A DNA stretch of 64,000 bases from Salvia splendens. Lineage: Eukaryota; Streptophyta; Magnoliopsida; Lamiales; Lamiaceae. Below the pieces are notes generated by a model. The model was not told the origin of the DNA. It saw nothing but the letters and a program-made list of their open reading frames with translations, and did not search any database. Of this stretch, positions 36,706 through 47,242 are shown piece after piece. The first letter of the stretch is position 1; the number at the start of each line of letters is the position of its first letter. The position numbers and the translations under genes are program-made. Location of the stretch: NCBI RefSeq assembly GCF_004379255.2, contig NC_056042.1:30731928-30795927 (forward strand), in the 5' to 3' direction.

Positions 36706-37626
36706 TCAGTGATTAATAAAAGAAGCCACTTTCTTAATCATGTCAATACCAGGCTGATTATCTGGAGCAAACACACTGAAAACATGGTCTTCACCTGCAA
36801 CCTCAATACACTCGATTTCTCCCTTCCATCCACAATTACTCAGCACCTCCTTGTAATACCACCCTCTAGCCTTGAGCGAATCATTCCCCGCAACATAAAC
36901 CAGCACTTTTGCACAACCCAAACCCGATATCTTCGGATCCTTACCCGGGTTCACCCATCCCTCGTCCCGATCCCTCAAGCTCGGGCAAACAAATCCCCAC
37001 AGATTTTGGAAAAACTCTGTCCTCTTCTTCAACTTCAGCTCCTCCGCCGTTTCGCACCCAATCGGATCCACTCCCCCGAAGTAGGGGCAGTTCAGGAACA
37101 TCCCTTGCAGGTTGAAACCCTCCGGATTCTCCGACCCGACCCGCATGGCGATGTTGTGTGCTATATTCCCGCCCGCGCTGTCCCCGCCTAAATACACACG
37201 CTTCAGATCGGCGAATTCGTTGATCCATTCGTCCTCGCCCTCGGCGGTCCACTTGAGAGCGCGCCATGAATCCTCGAATGCGATCGGGATGGGAAAGTCG
37301 GGGGCTAATCGGTAATTTACCGAGACAGCGACGACGTTGGATTGGGCGACTAAGAGATTGAGGTGCTTGTAGTAGAGCGGGGAGAAGGCGGATTCGAAGA
37401 CGAAGCCTCCGCCGTGGTAGTAGACGAGGAGCGGGAGCTTTTTGGTGGGGTCGGCGTTGGGCGGGAGGTAAATCCGGGCGGAGAGGTTGATCTCCGCCGC
37501 GATTTCGACGTCCTTGGATTGGACGCCCGTGGCTGGATCAAGAGACGGGGGGACGAAATCTTCGGTGGGTAGCGTCTTGAGCGTAGGGAAGAGGTCGAGG
37601 AGAGTGTGGAGTAATTGGTCGGCCAT
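36706..37626 (-). CDS. Plant carboxylesterase (CXE, alpha/beta hydrolase), copy 1
   Basis: Intronless, 306 residues. The oxyanion-hole motif is HGGG (H71-G74) in VYYHGGGFVF. The nucleophile is S150 in GGDSAGG, the acid D249 (AGNDSLK) and the base H281 (GEDHVFS), a complete catalytic triad. PATGVQSKDVEI and NYRLAPDFPIP are typical of class I plant CXE proteins, which include 2-hydroxyisoflavanone dehydratase-like and general esterases; the substrate is not predictable. Start: the ATG at 37626 gives the family N-terminus MADQLLH; an in-frame upstream extension to 37737 runs through the TATA region and is rejected. Cytosolic by lack of signal. Its tandem copy is at 39688-40626, same strand. Confidence 0.93.
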   Translation of the reverse strand: MADQLLHTLLDLFPTLKTLPTEDFVPPSLDPATGVQSKDVEIAAEINLSARIYLPPNADPTKKLPLLVYYHGGGFVFESAFSPLYYKHLNLLVAQSNVVAVSVNYRLAPDFPIPIAFEDSWRALKWTAEGEDEWINEFADLKRVYLGGDSAGGNIAHNIAMRVGSENPEGFNLQGMFLNCPYFGGVDPIGCETAEELKLKKRTEFFQNLWGFVCPSLRDRDEGWVNPGKDPKISGLGCAKVLVYVAGNDSLKARGWYYKEVLSNCGWKGEIECIEVAGEDHVFSVFAPDNQPGIDMIKKVASFINH

Positions 37627-37693
37627 TGATGAGAGGGATGAAGGGAAGGAAAGGGTGATTAGTGTATATTTCTTCACTCGGATTATCACACTC

Positions 37694-37700
37694 TTATATA
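37694..37700 (-). promoter_or_regulatory. TATA box of CXE copy 1
   Basis: On the minus strand this reads TATATAAGAG, about 70 nt upstream of the ATG at 37626. The repeated AACTGCATTTGTCAT motif lies a further 65-80 nt upstream. Confidence 0.55.
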
Positions 37701-37739
37701 TTGATGGGATGATAAACATTTGTTGGTGACAGTTCATAA

Positions 37740-39650
37740 TTACTCATGGAATCACTCTTTCTAACTGCATTTGTCATCTTCTATTGACATTTCTTTCATC
37801 CTTGTCCACAATTATTCATGGGATCACTCTAACTGGATTCTTATTCTGCAGCTCGTCAAAGATAGAAGATTTGAATCATCATATAAATAAATAATTAGAG
37901 TGTGTGTCTCACATTTAATTCACATTTTATTATAAAAAAAATATAATATTTTGTATATAAAAGTAGATAGGAGTATCATATTTCATTAATTTTTTTCACT
38001 CATTTTTCTGTTAATTTTTTAATTGTGTCATGGTAATTTAGAGAACATTTATTCATGGACTTAAAGAGTAACTTATCACTTACGAAGTATGAAGTGAATT
38101 TTTATTGGTAAAACTGTGATCCCATGAATCATTTTTATTGGAGCAATGATGAAGTAAGAGAAACAGTGATTAAATGTATTAATATTGATTTTTTTTAAAG
38201 AAAAAATATGACAGTTTTTGGACAACAAAAAAGTGGTTGAAAAACTTTAGTATTAATCATTTTAAAGAAAGATTTTTTAACATCTTTGTAATTTCTCAAA
38301 AAATAAATACATTTTACTAGAAGAAATCTTTTGTAATTAATAAATACTAATATCTTGTCTATTTTCCATTAAAAAATATTTTATTGTATATATTTGTGTA
38401 CTACTTTGATAAAAAAATATCTATGTTTCGTTTTAGAGTAAATTAACTCTCTTATCCCTAATTACTAATGGAATCATTCTTCCTGTATTGGTCATTTCCT
38501 CATCAAATTCATGACAGCTTAACTATAAACTTTTAAGTGGAAAAAAAACTACTAACCTATAAAACGAGTCTTCATTGGTAAAAATGTTCTTGGGTCCACG
38601 TCCCCCTCTTACCCTACGTTCTGTCATTCAATTTACTCATCAAAACATTAATAGTTTTAACATCTTATTGATAGAAATTAGTCATAAAATTATTGCAGTT
38701 TAATTACTCGTATTGTCTTATCATTATATTAATAGTAGATTAGTAATTACTCATCATAACGTCACAACAGATATACACATAGACAATGAATGCGAGTGAT
38801 TTTCAAATTTTACAATGTGCAAATTAGACTAGACGAAATTGCCGTGGTTCATGCTTGAGAACCAGTGGAACTTTCCACTGATTTGTTTGGTCGTATTTTT
38901 AAAACAATGATAATATATCGAAGAAACTTCCAATTATTAGTATAAATGATACTCCCTCTATCCACCATTTAATTTTAAGCAAATTCCACTTACTTTTTAC
39001 ACTCAATCTATTACGGAGTACTATTATAGCATTGATAAAAATCCACGAGTTTCATCCTAAAATCAATTGATGATGGAGAAGACACTCATGAAATTTATAT
39101 TGTGATTTCGGTTCTTTATGAACACCGATGTGGGATAATTAGTAGTATTTAATTAGTTTCAATTGCCAAAAAAAACTAATAATAGTACTTCCTTCATCAC
39201 AACTAAGTTGAGTCATAATTTTTGGACACATGGATTAAAAAATTGTGTTAAACAGTATGAGAGATGAATAAATTAGAAAAGATGAAGAGATAGTAAAGTA
39301 TGAGATGGAATAAAGTAATAGTGATTTGATGTTTTGTTTTTAGTCAAAAAAGGAAATAACTCAACTTAGTTGGACACCTCTAAAATGAATACGACTCAAC
39401 TTAGTTGGGACAGATAGAGTATTAAAAATGGGTTTTACATTCCACTATGACCACCATTACAACTCATTAAAAACTAATTATAATGTGGGTTATGTTATCC
39501 CTCATCTCTGTAATTCGCGTGCTATTTGAAATGCCCACATTTTTATGGGACGGATAGAGTATTGTTAATAACCAAAAAATAATAAATCAAGTAAGGTGCT
39601 TGAAAATCGAAAATTAACACAATATTAAATCTTGAAGATCCTTATGAACT
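37740..39650. other. Spacer between the two esterase genes
   Basis: AT-rich, noncoding. It holds the upstream region of copy 1, a promoter-motif relic near 38455-38520, a partial Stowaway end at 38952 and a MITE at about 39188-39421. The last 100 bp (about 39575-39680) resemble the 3' flank of copy 1 (36545-36665). Confidence 0.5.
39188..39421. mobile_element. Stowaway-like MITE
   Basis: Ends CTTCCTTCATCACAACTAAG and CTTAGTTGGGACAGATAGAG are inverted, flanked by TA. Inside, ACTAAGTTGAGTCAT pairs with GACTCAACTTAGT. Confidence 0.7.
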
Positions 39651-39687
39651 TCAAAGATTATACATTTATTAGGGCTTGACTTGCAAT

Positions 39688-40626
39688 TTAGTGATTAATA
39701 AAGGAAGCCACTCTTTTGATCATGTCAATGCCAACCTGAGTATCTGGAGCAATCACACTGAAAATATGGGCTTCACCTGCAACCTCAACACACTCAATTT
39801 CTCCCTTCCACCCACAATTGCTCAACACCTCATTGTAATACCACCCTCTATCCTTGAGAAAATCCTTCTCCGCAACGTAAACCAGCACTTTCCCACAACC
39901 CAAACCCGAAATCTTCGGATCCTTACCCGGGTTCACCCATCCCTCGTCGCGATCCCTCATGCTCGGGCAAACAAATCCCCAAAGCTTCTCAATAAACTTG
40001 GTCCACTTCAGGTACTCCTCCGCCGTTTCGCACCCAATCGGATCCACGCCCCCGAAGTAGGGGCAATTTAGGAATATCCCTTCCAAGTTGATGCCCACCG
40101 GATTCTCCGACCCGACCCGCATTGCCATGTTGTGTGCTATATTCGCTCCCGCACTGTCCCCGCCTAAATACACACGTGTCAGATCGGCGAATTCATTGAT
40201 CCACACCTCATTTCCCTCGGCGCTCCATTTGAGAGCGCGCCATGAATCCTCGAACGCGGCTGGGATCGGGAATTCGGGGGCTAATCGGTAATTCAACGAG
40301 ACGGCGACGGCGTTGGCTTGTGCGACTAACTGATTGAGGTGCTTGTGATAGCGCGGGGAGAAGGCGGATCCGATGATGAAGCAGCCGCCGTGGTAGTAGA
40401 ACAGAAGCGGGAGCTTTTTGGTGGGATCGGCGTTGGGCGGGAGGTAAATCCGGGCGGAGAGGATGATCTCCGCCGCGATCTCGACGTCTTTGGATTGGAC
40501 TCCCGTGGCTGGATCTAGAGATGGGGGAACGACGTCATGGGAATTTAGCCTCTCGATTTGGCCGTTTTTTCCGACTGCGATGGAAGGGAAGAATTCAGGG
40601 AGAGAGTTGAGTACTTCGTCGGCCAT
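39688..40626 (-). CDS. Plant carboxylesterase (CXE), copy 2, with HGGC oxyanion-hole motif
   Basis: Intronless, 312 residues, closely similar to copy 1 along its length (both have PATGVQSKDVEIAAEI, RLAP.FPIP, DEGWVNPGKDPKISGLGC). Nucleophile S158 in GGDSAGA, acid D255 (AEKDFLKDRG) and base H287 (GEAHIFS) are present. The oxyanion motif is HGGC (C82) where copy 1 has HGGG; HGGA variants are known in the family but Cys is unusual to me. The N-terminal 35 residues differ most, with a six-residue insertion. The substrate is unknown. The shared 3' flank shows that the duplicated unit extended beyond the coding region. Confidence 0.92.
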   Translation of the reverse strand: MADEVLNSLPEFFPSIAVGKNGQIERLNSHDVVPPSLDPATGVQSKDVEIAAEIILSARIYLPPNADPTKKLPLLFYYHGGCFIIGSAFSPRYHKHLNQLVAQANAVAVSLNYRLAPEFPIPAAFEDSWRALKWSAEGNEVWINEFADLTRVYLGGDSAGANIAHNMAMRVGSENPVGINLEGIFLNCPYFGGVDPIGCETAEEYLKWTKFIEKLWGFVCPSMRDRDEGWVNPGKDPKISGLGCGKVLVYVAEKDFLKDRGWYYNEVLSNCGWKGEIECVEVAGEAHIFSVIAPDTQVGIDMIKRVASFINH

Positions 40627-40658
40627 TGATGAGTGAGAAAGGATGATTAGTTATTCAG

Positions 40659-40668
40659 TTTTTTTATA
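40659..40668 (-). promoter_or_regulatory. TATA box of CXE copy 2
   Basis: On the minus strand this reads TATAAAAAAA, about 35-40 nt upstream of the ATG at 40626. The AACTGCATTTGTCAT motif lies at 40692-40706, closer than in copy 1. Confidence 0.55.
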
Positions 40669-40917
40669 CACGCAAAGGGATCATTATTCCGAACTGCATT
40701 TGTCATCTACTCATCAAAAATCAAAATTCTCTCATCACAGCCGGTAAAACGTTGGTTTAATAGGAGTATTATATACTACTATTTTTATATAATATGATGC
40801 ATATTTTTCATTTTAAGAAATAATAGGAGTATTATATACTACTATTGCATGTACATTTTTATATATTCCTAATAGGATCATCATCTGTTTAAGCTTTAAT
40901 TGTTTTTAGAGTAAATT

Positions 40918-41134
40918 ATTCCCTCCATTCCTCATGTTTAAATTTTTATTTGGTATGTCTCGCCTCATATTTATATTAATTGATTAATTTATTTTGTTCA
41001 CATTTTACAACATAGTAGTAGTAATACTAATATATAAACATAGGATTCATGTTTCACTAATGTTTTAAACTTAATTTTTTAACAATTCTTAAAATTCATG
41101 TCAAATCAAAATGGAACATGAGACGGAGGGAGTA
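40918..41134. mobile_element. Stowaway-like MITE
   Basis: Ends TTCCCTCCATTCCTCATGTT and AACATGAGACGGAGGGAGT are inverted repeats. About 217 bp, noncoding, upstream of CXE copy 2. Confidence 0.75.
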
Positions 41135-41203
41135 TCACTTTTATCTACACTTACTTATAAATAACTTTCTAACATCTTGTATAAAAAAAAGAAAAAAAAA
41201 CTA

Positions 41204-41440
41204 CTCCCTCCGTTTGTTAAATGTTGTCCACATTTGACTGAAGCATGTTTTAAGAATGGAAAAAGTTTGTGAAATGTGAATTCCACATTTATATATAAGT
41301 TTTACAATGAAATGTGAGTGTAATGAGTTGGTGGATAATTGACTCCATTTACCAAAAATGAAAAAAAAAAGAAGCAAAGTGGACAACATTTTGCTGACAG
41401 ACCGAAATGGTAAAAGTGGCAATATTTCACGGCGGAGGGA
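41204..41440. mobile_element. Stowaway-like MITE
   Basis: CTCCCTCCGTTTGTTAAATG at the left and a right end with CACGGCGGAGGGA; AATGTTGTCCAC pairs with GTGGACAACATTTTG inside. Noncoding. Confidence 0.7.
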
Positions 41441-41452
41441 TTAATAAATAAT

Positions 41453-41601
41453 ACTCCCTCCGTCACACAAGAGGTGAGACACATTATCCACTAACAATAC
41501 TTTAATTACTTTTTCTCTCTACATCTCTATCAATTTACCAATTTTACATTAAAATCTGTGCCGAACCCAAAGTACATATTCTTTGGGGCGGATAGAGTAG
41601 A
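41453..41601. mobile_element. Stowaway-like MITE
   Basis: CTCCCTCCGTCACACAAGAG at the left and CTTTGGGGCGGATAGAG at the right, with TA flanks. About 149 bp. Confidence 0.6.
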
Positions 41602-41728
41602 ACAACTGACATAGAAAGATATACTCCCTTCGTCCCTTAAATTTTGTTCATTTTGATCGGACACGGATTTTAAAAACTGTAATGGAAATTGTATTGATAA
41701 AGGTTAGTAGAATTTGGATCATACTCCA

Positions 41729-42167
41729 TGCATCCCAAATAGTTTGTCTCACTTCCTTTCTCGCACTCGTTTTGTAAAAATAATACTTTATCCGTCCCAT
41801 AAAAGATGTCACACTTTTCTTTTTAGTTTGTCCCACAAAACATGTCACATTTCCATTTTTGGAAAAAGTTCACTCTCACATTAATATAAAAATTATATTT
41901 TCTCTCTATATTTAACACACAAAACAAAACCTCCTAAAATCTCGTGTCGTCCCACAAGTGTGACATCTTTTATGGGACGGGGGGAGTAATAAATAGTTAA
42001 AGTGGAGAGAAAGTTAAGTAAAAGATAAAATAATGTAGAGAATAGTTTTACATACATTATTCTTTCTATTATTTTACTTTATCTCAACTTTACCTATTTA
42101 TTATTATTATTATTTTTGCAAAACGAGTGCGAAAAAAGGAAGTGGGACAAACTATCTGGGATGGAGT
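41729..42167. mobile_element. Outer Stowaway-like MITE split by another MITE
   Basis: The left half (CTCCATGCATCCCAAATAG, TTCCTTTCTCGCACTCGTTTTG) pairs with the right half (CAAAACGAGTGCGAAAAAAG, TCTGGGATGGAGTGAG). The second element, 41785-41986, lies inside. Confidence 0.75.
41785..41986. mobile_element. Inner Stowaway-like MITE
   Basis: Ends ACTTTATCCGTCCCATAAAAG and CTTTTATGGGACGGGGGGAG are inverted, and AGATGTCACAC pairs with GTGTGACATCT. It sits inside the element 41729-42167. Confidence 0.75.
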
Positions 42168-42389
42168 GAGTACTAGTATAATTATAAAATGTGAGAGATA
42201 GAATTAGTGGAATGTGAGGTCCACTACAAAAAATAGTCAAAAGTGAAATATGACAAATTTTGTGACGGATGAAAATAGAAATATGTGACAAATTTTCAGA
42301 GACGGAGGAAATAATATTTTGTTAACTATTTAAGATTTCTTTCTTAATTTTCTTCTCTTATCCGCATTTACTCATGGATCACTCTTTTG

Positions 42390-43740
42390 TAAATGCATTT
42401 GTATTTTCTTATCAAAAAATATTAATGACAATTTGCCTATAAAGGAAATCTTAATCGGAGAGATAATTCTTCTAAATAGTAGATAAGAAGTTCGAGTCAA
42501 TATAAATAAATAATTAATTATATATTTTTGATAATTTAAAAAATGATTAAATGATATCTTGGAATTTCTCAATTAATAAATAAGTACTATCAAATATTAT
42601 GCTTATAAAAAAATCTTATGTAATTTAATGTACTTCCTATGTTTCAAAGACTGAGTGCTATGCCTATAGTTGTAATTCAAGGTAATTTAAGATTGAAATA
42701 GTGTTACACATATTATTATCACTGAATTTTTTATGATAATAATACAACCATTTTTAGCTTGAACGGGCCACGCAACAAATTTAAACAACAAATCAAATAC
42801 TAGATTAAATACACTCTAAATATGCCTATCTACCAATTCAAACACACCCTTATTATCTTATTATATTGGCAATAACTCATCGGCGACATGACTAAGCCAA
42901 TATTCGGGTATTGCCTTATTTAAATCATGTCGTTATTTTCTCACTCTTATTGGCTATGACTTATTGCGTCAATCTTCCTAACTCCATTTGTCATATAGTC
43001 ACTAACTCTTAGTGCCCGTTCGGTTTAGCATATAAAATAATAATGGATACAATATAGGATATGATCGGATAGGCTTTATCTAAGATTATATTAATTTTAG
43101 TTAACTATCAAATTGACTAATTAATTAATATTCTCACCCATCCCATCCCAGTTCCCAACACAACTCATCCGTTTCATTCCCAATTTTTCTTCAAAAACTC
43201 CGCCCAAATATGCATATTTCCACTAATGGTTTATTAATAAGCCAAATTCCAAAAAATAAAATAAAAACAATATCTTAAACATCTAATTCTCCCAAAAAAC
43301 CAGCATCAACAATCTCACCAAAAAAATTATAATCAATTATTCTTTTATTAGTAAAAAAATTGTAGATTGTAGAGAAAGATAGAAAGCGGGGGTAAAGTGA
43401 GAAGTGCGATTAAAATAGACGGAGGGGTAGTGGTCTGATTCATAGTCTCGCTTAAACAATGCAAATACAGCGGCCGAGATGGGCTGACGCGGGCCTTTTG
43501 GGCCGAGAATTTCTTGAATCTCAGCAACCGAACATAGTATTAGTGATATAATCTTGGCTAATTCGGCCAACCGAACATCTCCTTAAAGTTTTATTACATC
43601 TTTAACTGCATTTGTCATTTGCTAATCAGTAAAATATCACTCTTATTGGCGATGACTCATTGGATCAATCTTCCTAACTGCATTTGTCATATAGTCACTA
43701 ACTCATAAAATTTTCTTACATCTTTAACTGCATTTGTCAT
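42390..43740 (-). repeat. Repeated copies of an esterase promoter-proximal motif
   Basis: AACTGCATTTGTCAT, found upstream of both esterase genes (37763-37777, 40692-40706), recurs here exactly at 43604, 43676 and 43726, with variants at 42391 and 42980 and a further variant at 38482. Neighbouring text (GGATCACTCTT before it; CTCATCAAAA and a CAG..TATAAA-like string after it) is often also conserved. No esterase coding remains next to these copies. Confidence 0.7.
43013..43584. mobile_element. hAT-like non-autonomous element (putative)
   Basis: GTGCCCGTTCGGTTTAGC at the left and GGCCAACCGAACATCTCC at the right form inverted ends with a shared GTTCGGTT core. No transposase. Boundaries and target duplication are uncertain. 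Confidence 0.45.
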
Positions 43741-44114
43741 TTGCTAATCAAAAAGATTTCACGACAGGCTGTAAAAAATATTTTCATTCGAAAAAAAATA
43801 TGACTTGTGTTGACATTTTGTGTAATAATATTGTATCTATCTAATCCCTTTGAGTAAATTAGACTTTCATGTTCTAAAAAAAATTAGTACATATCTCTAA
43901 TCATTTTGAATATATTAGACTTTCGTGCCCTACAAATTTTTTATTAGTATAACAGAAAATTATTGAAATATTGACACAACAAACCAAATTATACACTACG
44001 GGAGTATTTACAAACTAGGGGAGTACCATTTCCTTCGTACCATAATGATTCTCTTTTTGATTCTCTTTTTTAGGATATCCACATGAGTCATTTTCATTTT
44101 TAACAAATAATAAT

Positions 44115-44553
44115 ACTCCCTCCATTCTTAATGTGTGTCTTACTTTGACCTGTCACGAGTTTTAAGAAATGTAATAAAATATTTTAAAAAAAATTATTGG
44201 AATGTGAGTTCTACTTTTATATACTCCCTCCGTCCCGGGCTACTCGCTCATTTCCTTTTCGGCTCGGAGATTAAGGAATGAGTGTATAGGAAAGTCAAAA
44301 ATGACGGCTGTAGGTAAAATTTTTTACTAAAAATGGAAAGAGTGCAAGTAACTTGAGACGCCCAAAAAGGAAATAAGTGCGAGTAGTGCGGGACGGAGGG
44401 AGTATTAATTTTATACTCTTAAAATGTGAGTATGAATGAATTAGTCGATTTCGAGATCCACTATCAAAAGTGTTAAAAATGAAGTGAGATAATTAATACT
44501 CCTACGAGAGAGAATAAAATGAAAAACTAGGATACATAAATGTGGACAAAGGG
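44115..44553. mobile_element. Outer Stowaway-like MITE interrupted by another MITE
   Basis: CTCCCTCCATTCTTAATGTG at the left, and ATAAATGTGGACAAAGGGAG at the right. Its interior (TTTTATA) is interrupted by the element 44224-44403. Confidence 0.6.
44224..44403. mobile_element. Inner Stowaway-like MITE
   Basis: Near-perfect inverted ends CTCCCTCCGTCCCGGGCTAC and GTAGTGCGGGACGGAGGGAG, with TA flanks. About 180 bp. Confidence 0.85.
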
Positions 44554-44668
44554 AGTACTATATTTTCTCTTTCTTACTTTATCTCCCACTGATTTTATTT
44601 TTTTCTTCAAGGGAGTACTATATTTTCTCTTTCTTACTTTATCTCTCACTAATTTTATTTTTTTCTTC
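44549..44668. repeat. 60-bp tandem duplication
   Basis: Two copies of a unit starting AAGGGAGTACTATATTTTC (44549 and 44609) differ at about two bases. The unit overlaps the right end of the outer MITE, so it formed after that element inserted. Confidence 0.9.
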
Positions 44669-45529
44669 AGTCCTATCGTACTTTTTTTCTTTCATACTTT
44701 ACCCATATAACTTTTTAAGAAACAATTTCTTAAATTTAATGTCCACAAGAAGCCGACTCGTTTATAGCGGGACAAATAGGGACTAAAAATATGATGGCCA
44801 GATAATTAAGTTAAGAAAATATATAGTAATGGGATTCGATTTTAAATATACGCTTTGTATGGAGTAATTAACTAGCTAAAGAAACAAGTTTTATTTGTAA
44901 CTATGGTCTATAGAAAAAAGGTTGTTGGACTGTAAATAAGAATACGAGACTAAATCTGAAAACTAGAAAGTGAAGTGTTCGTTTTCCAATTGGAGATATG
45001 TAGGCACCACAACTTAAATTTTAAATTTAAGTTGAGCTCAAGTCCTTTTTCCTTTATTTCTTTTTTTCATTTGTTTCTACTTTAAAAATATGCAAATACA
45101 ATTAAATAATTGTATTTGTATATACTCTAGTCGGTTAAGTAGATTTCTCTATAAGGCTAAATCCGGAAAACTTTTGACAATTCTACTATAATTGTTGATT
45201 GTTAGACTAAACTCAACATTTAAGGTTGAATTGCTAAAGATGTTCTCAATTTAGTTATGTAGAAATATTTCCTTCGCTGACTAAGAGTATATATACTTAT
45301 AAATTTATTTTTCAGAACTTCAAGTCTTTTTTGTAATTTGTAATTAGATTCGTTGTAGACTAGTAGTGTCGTTGTATTTAATTTTTTTGTTTAATGCTTC
45401 AAGTTTTTTGTGATTTGTAATTGTTGTAACTTGTAATCTCAATAAAATTGCAATTTTCATCGTGATTTTTTGAATTTTATTTACGCACATTTCATATATA
45501 AATAAATAAGAAAATGCAAAAAAAAATAC

Positions 45530-45745
45530 GAACCGCCAAACCGGCGGTTTCGGCCAAAAACAGGCGGTTTTGAACCGCCCCATGAACCGACGGTTTTTTG
45601 AATCGGAACCGGAACCGCCGGAATCCTTGGCGGGCCGATTCCGGTTCATGAAAATGTTGAACCGTGAACCGCCGGTTCCAAACCGGAACCAGTGGTTTTT
45701 GAACCGTGTGCCGGAACCGGCGGTTTTTGAACTGTGTGCATGCGC
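45530..45745. repeat. Clustered GAACCGGCGGTTC-type inverted motifs
   Basis: GC-rich island in AT-rich DNA containing many copies of AACCGCCGGTT, AACCGGAACC and their complements in both orientations. Such clusters are typical of subterminal regions of hAT-like elements, but I could not define ends. Confidence 0.55.
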
Positions 45746-46239
45746 CTAAGTGGAGTGCTGTGCTTTGGCGGCTGTTTTATTGGTTGCTGTACGAGAAATC
45801 AAAGTTCACTTTGCTTGTTCACTTTGCTATGATACTCCATCGAATGCTTGTTCACTTTGCTATTGTTTTATAGCTCCGTTATATTAGTACTAGTAATTTT
45901 GAGAGTTGGCATACTTTTACTTTAATTTAATGAAACGAAGTATCATATACTCCACCTACATAAGAATTATTACCATATAATGTAAATTGCAACATCTAAT
46001 TTGAATATTTTAAATATTAAAATGTATTTATATGAAAGTCCAAAAATGCATGAACCGGAACCGGCCAGTCAAAATCATCCCACTTCTATTTTAACAAATT
46101 CTTCTCTCTTTTGAAGTGAACACATTATTAATATTCCAATTACTTTTTATTTAAATATTTTTATTAGTTTATTAATTTCATACTATTAAACTTTCTGATC
46201 TTTATTTTTAGAGTATGAACTTTTCCTATTATCTATTCT

Positions 46240-46655
46240 TTTACTCTTTTTTCATATCTTCTTTCTCTCTCTTTCTCTAAAAATTTTAGGAAAAAGAAAA
46301 TTAAAATAAAAAAATACACTATGAAATTATGAAATAAAATTTATAATTATAAATTTAATTATCAGAATAAATTTTAGCTAAATTTAATTTGATTCTGGTT
46401 CAATAATTTTTTTAATATTAAATATTATGATTAATTGAAAATTAAGAATTTAGTTTTAATTAAAAAAAATTTATTTTTAATATTAAAATCACAATCAAAA
46501 TGGAATTTTACTAGAAATTATTTTTATAATTAAATTTATAATTTTGATTTTTATAATTAATATATTAAGAATTTCATACTATTTTTTATTTTAATTTTTT
46601 ACTTTCTAAAATTTTTGGAGAAAGAGAGACAAAGAAGATATGACATAAAGTGATT
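46240..46655. repeat. Large AT-rich fold-back structure
   Basis: The left arm (from about 46250: CATATCTTCTTTCTCTCTC, CTAAAAATTTTAGG, TATGAAATT, TTATAAATTTAATTAT) is complementary to the right arm (to about 46645: AAATTTAATTATAAAAAT read inverted, AATTTCATA, CTAAAATTTTTGGAGAAAG, GAAGATATG). Arms of about 180-200 bp and a spacer near 46430-46480. Noncoding. Confidence 0.65.
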
Positions 46656-46975
46656 AAAAAAGTGAAGTGAATAATATTATTTTAGATACTCAAACTATAA
46701 GAAAATATCATGTTTAATACTAGAGAGAAAGATAAAGAAAATATCAAATCTAGTACCTAGATATGAAAGTTCAAAAATGCCCTTCATGCCTTGGGAGGCA
46801 TTTTTGGTGCAAAATTGTGATGAATAGTGAAACAGTATAAAAAATATGATTATACCTTGATTCATGGACTACCCATGATATTTTTAAAATTTAGGTATCA
46901 TTTACATGCAAGACGCATAATTTAAGGACCATTTGCATAGTTCAGTCTAATTTATATAGCTAGCCACATAACTAC

Positions 46976-47242
46976 TCCCCCCGTCCCGCTTAAGATGAAA
47001 CGTTTTACTTTTTAGTTTGTCCCAACTAAGATGACACATTTCCATTTTTGAAAACTTTTTCTCTCCAATTAATACATCCAACAACTTTTTTTCATTCCTA
47101 TTAAAATATTCATCTTTCTTTCTATCTCTATTTTAATACTTTTACCCACCTTTCCTGTCTCCAATTAAACACTTTAATCAATAACTCTTAAAATCTCGTG
47201 TCGGTCAAGAAATGTGTCATCTTAGCCGGGACGGAGGGAGTA
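46976..47242. mobile_element. Stowaway-like MITE
   Basis: CTCCCCCCGTCCCGCTTAAG and CTTAGCCGGGACGGAGGGAG are inverted ends; TA flanks. Noncoding. Confidence 0.8.

Noticed and set aside
36941..37572. Several ORFs overlapping the esterase genes in other frames
   Set aside because: They are composition-driven shadows of the CXE coding sequence and have no domain signatures.
37627..37737. N-terminal extension of esterase copy 1
   Set aside because: The extension runs through the TATA-like site, is absent from copy 2 and has no family similarity.
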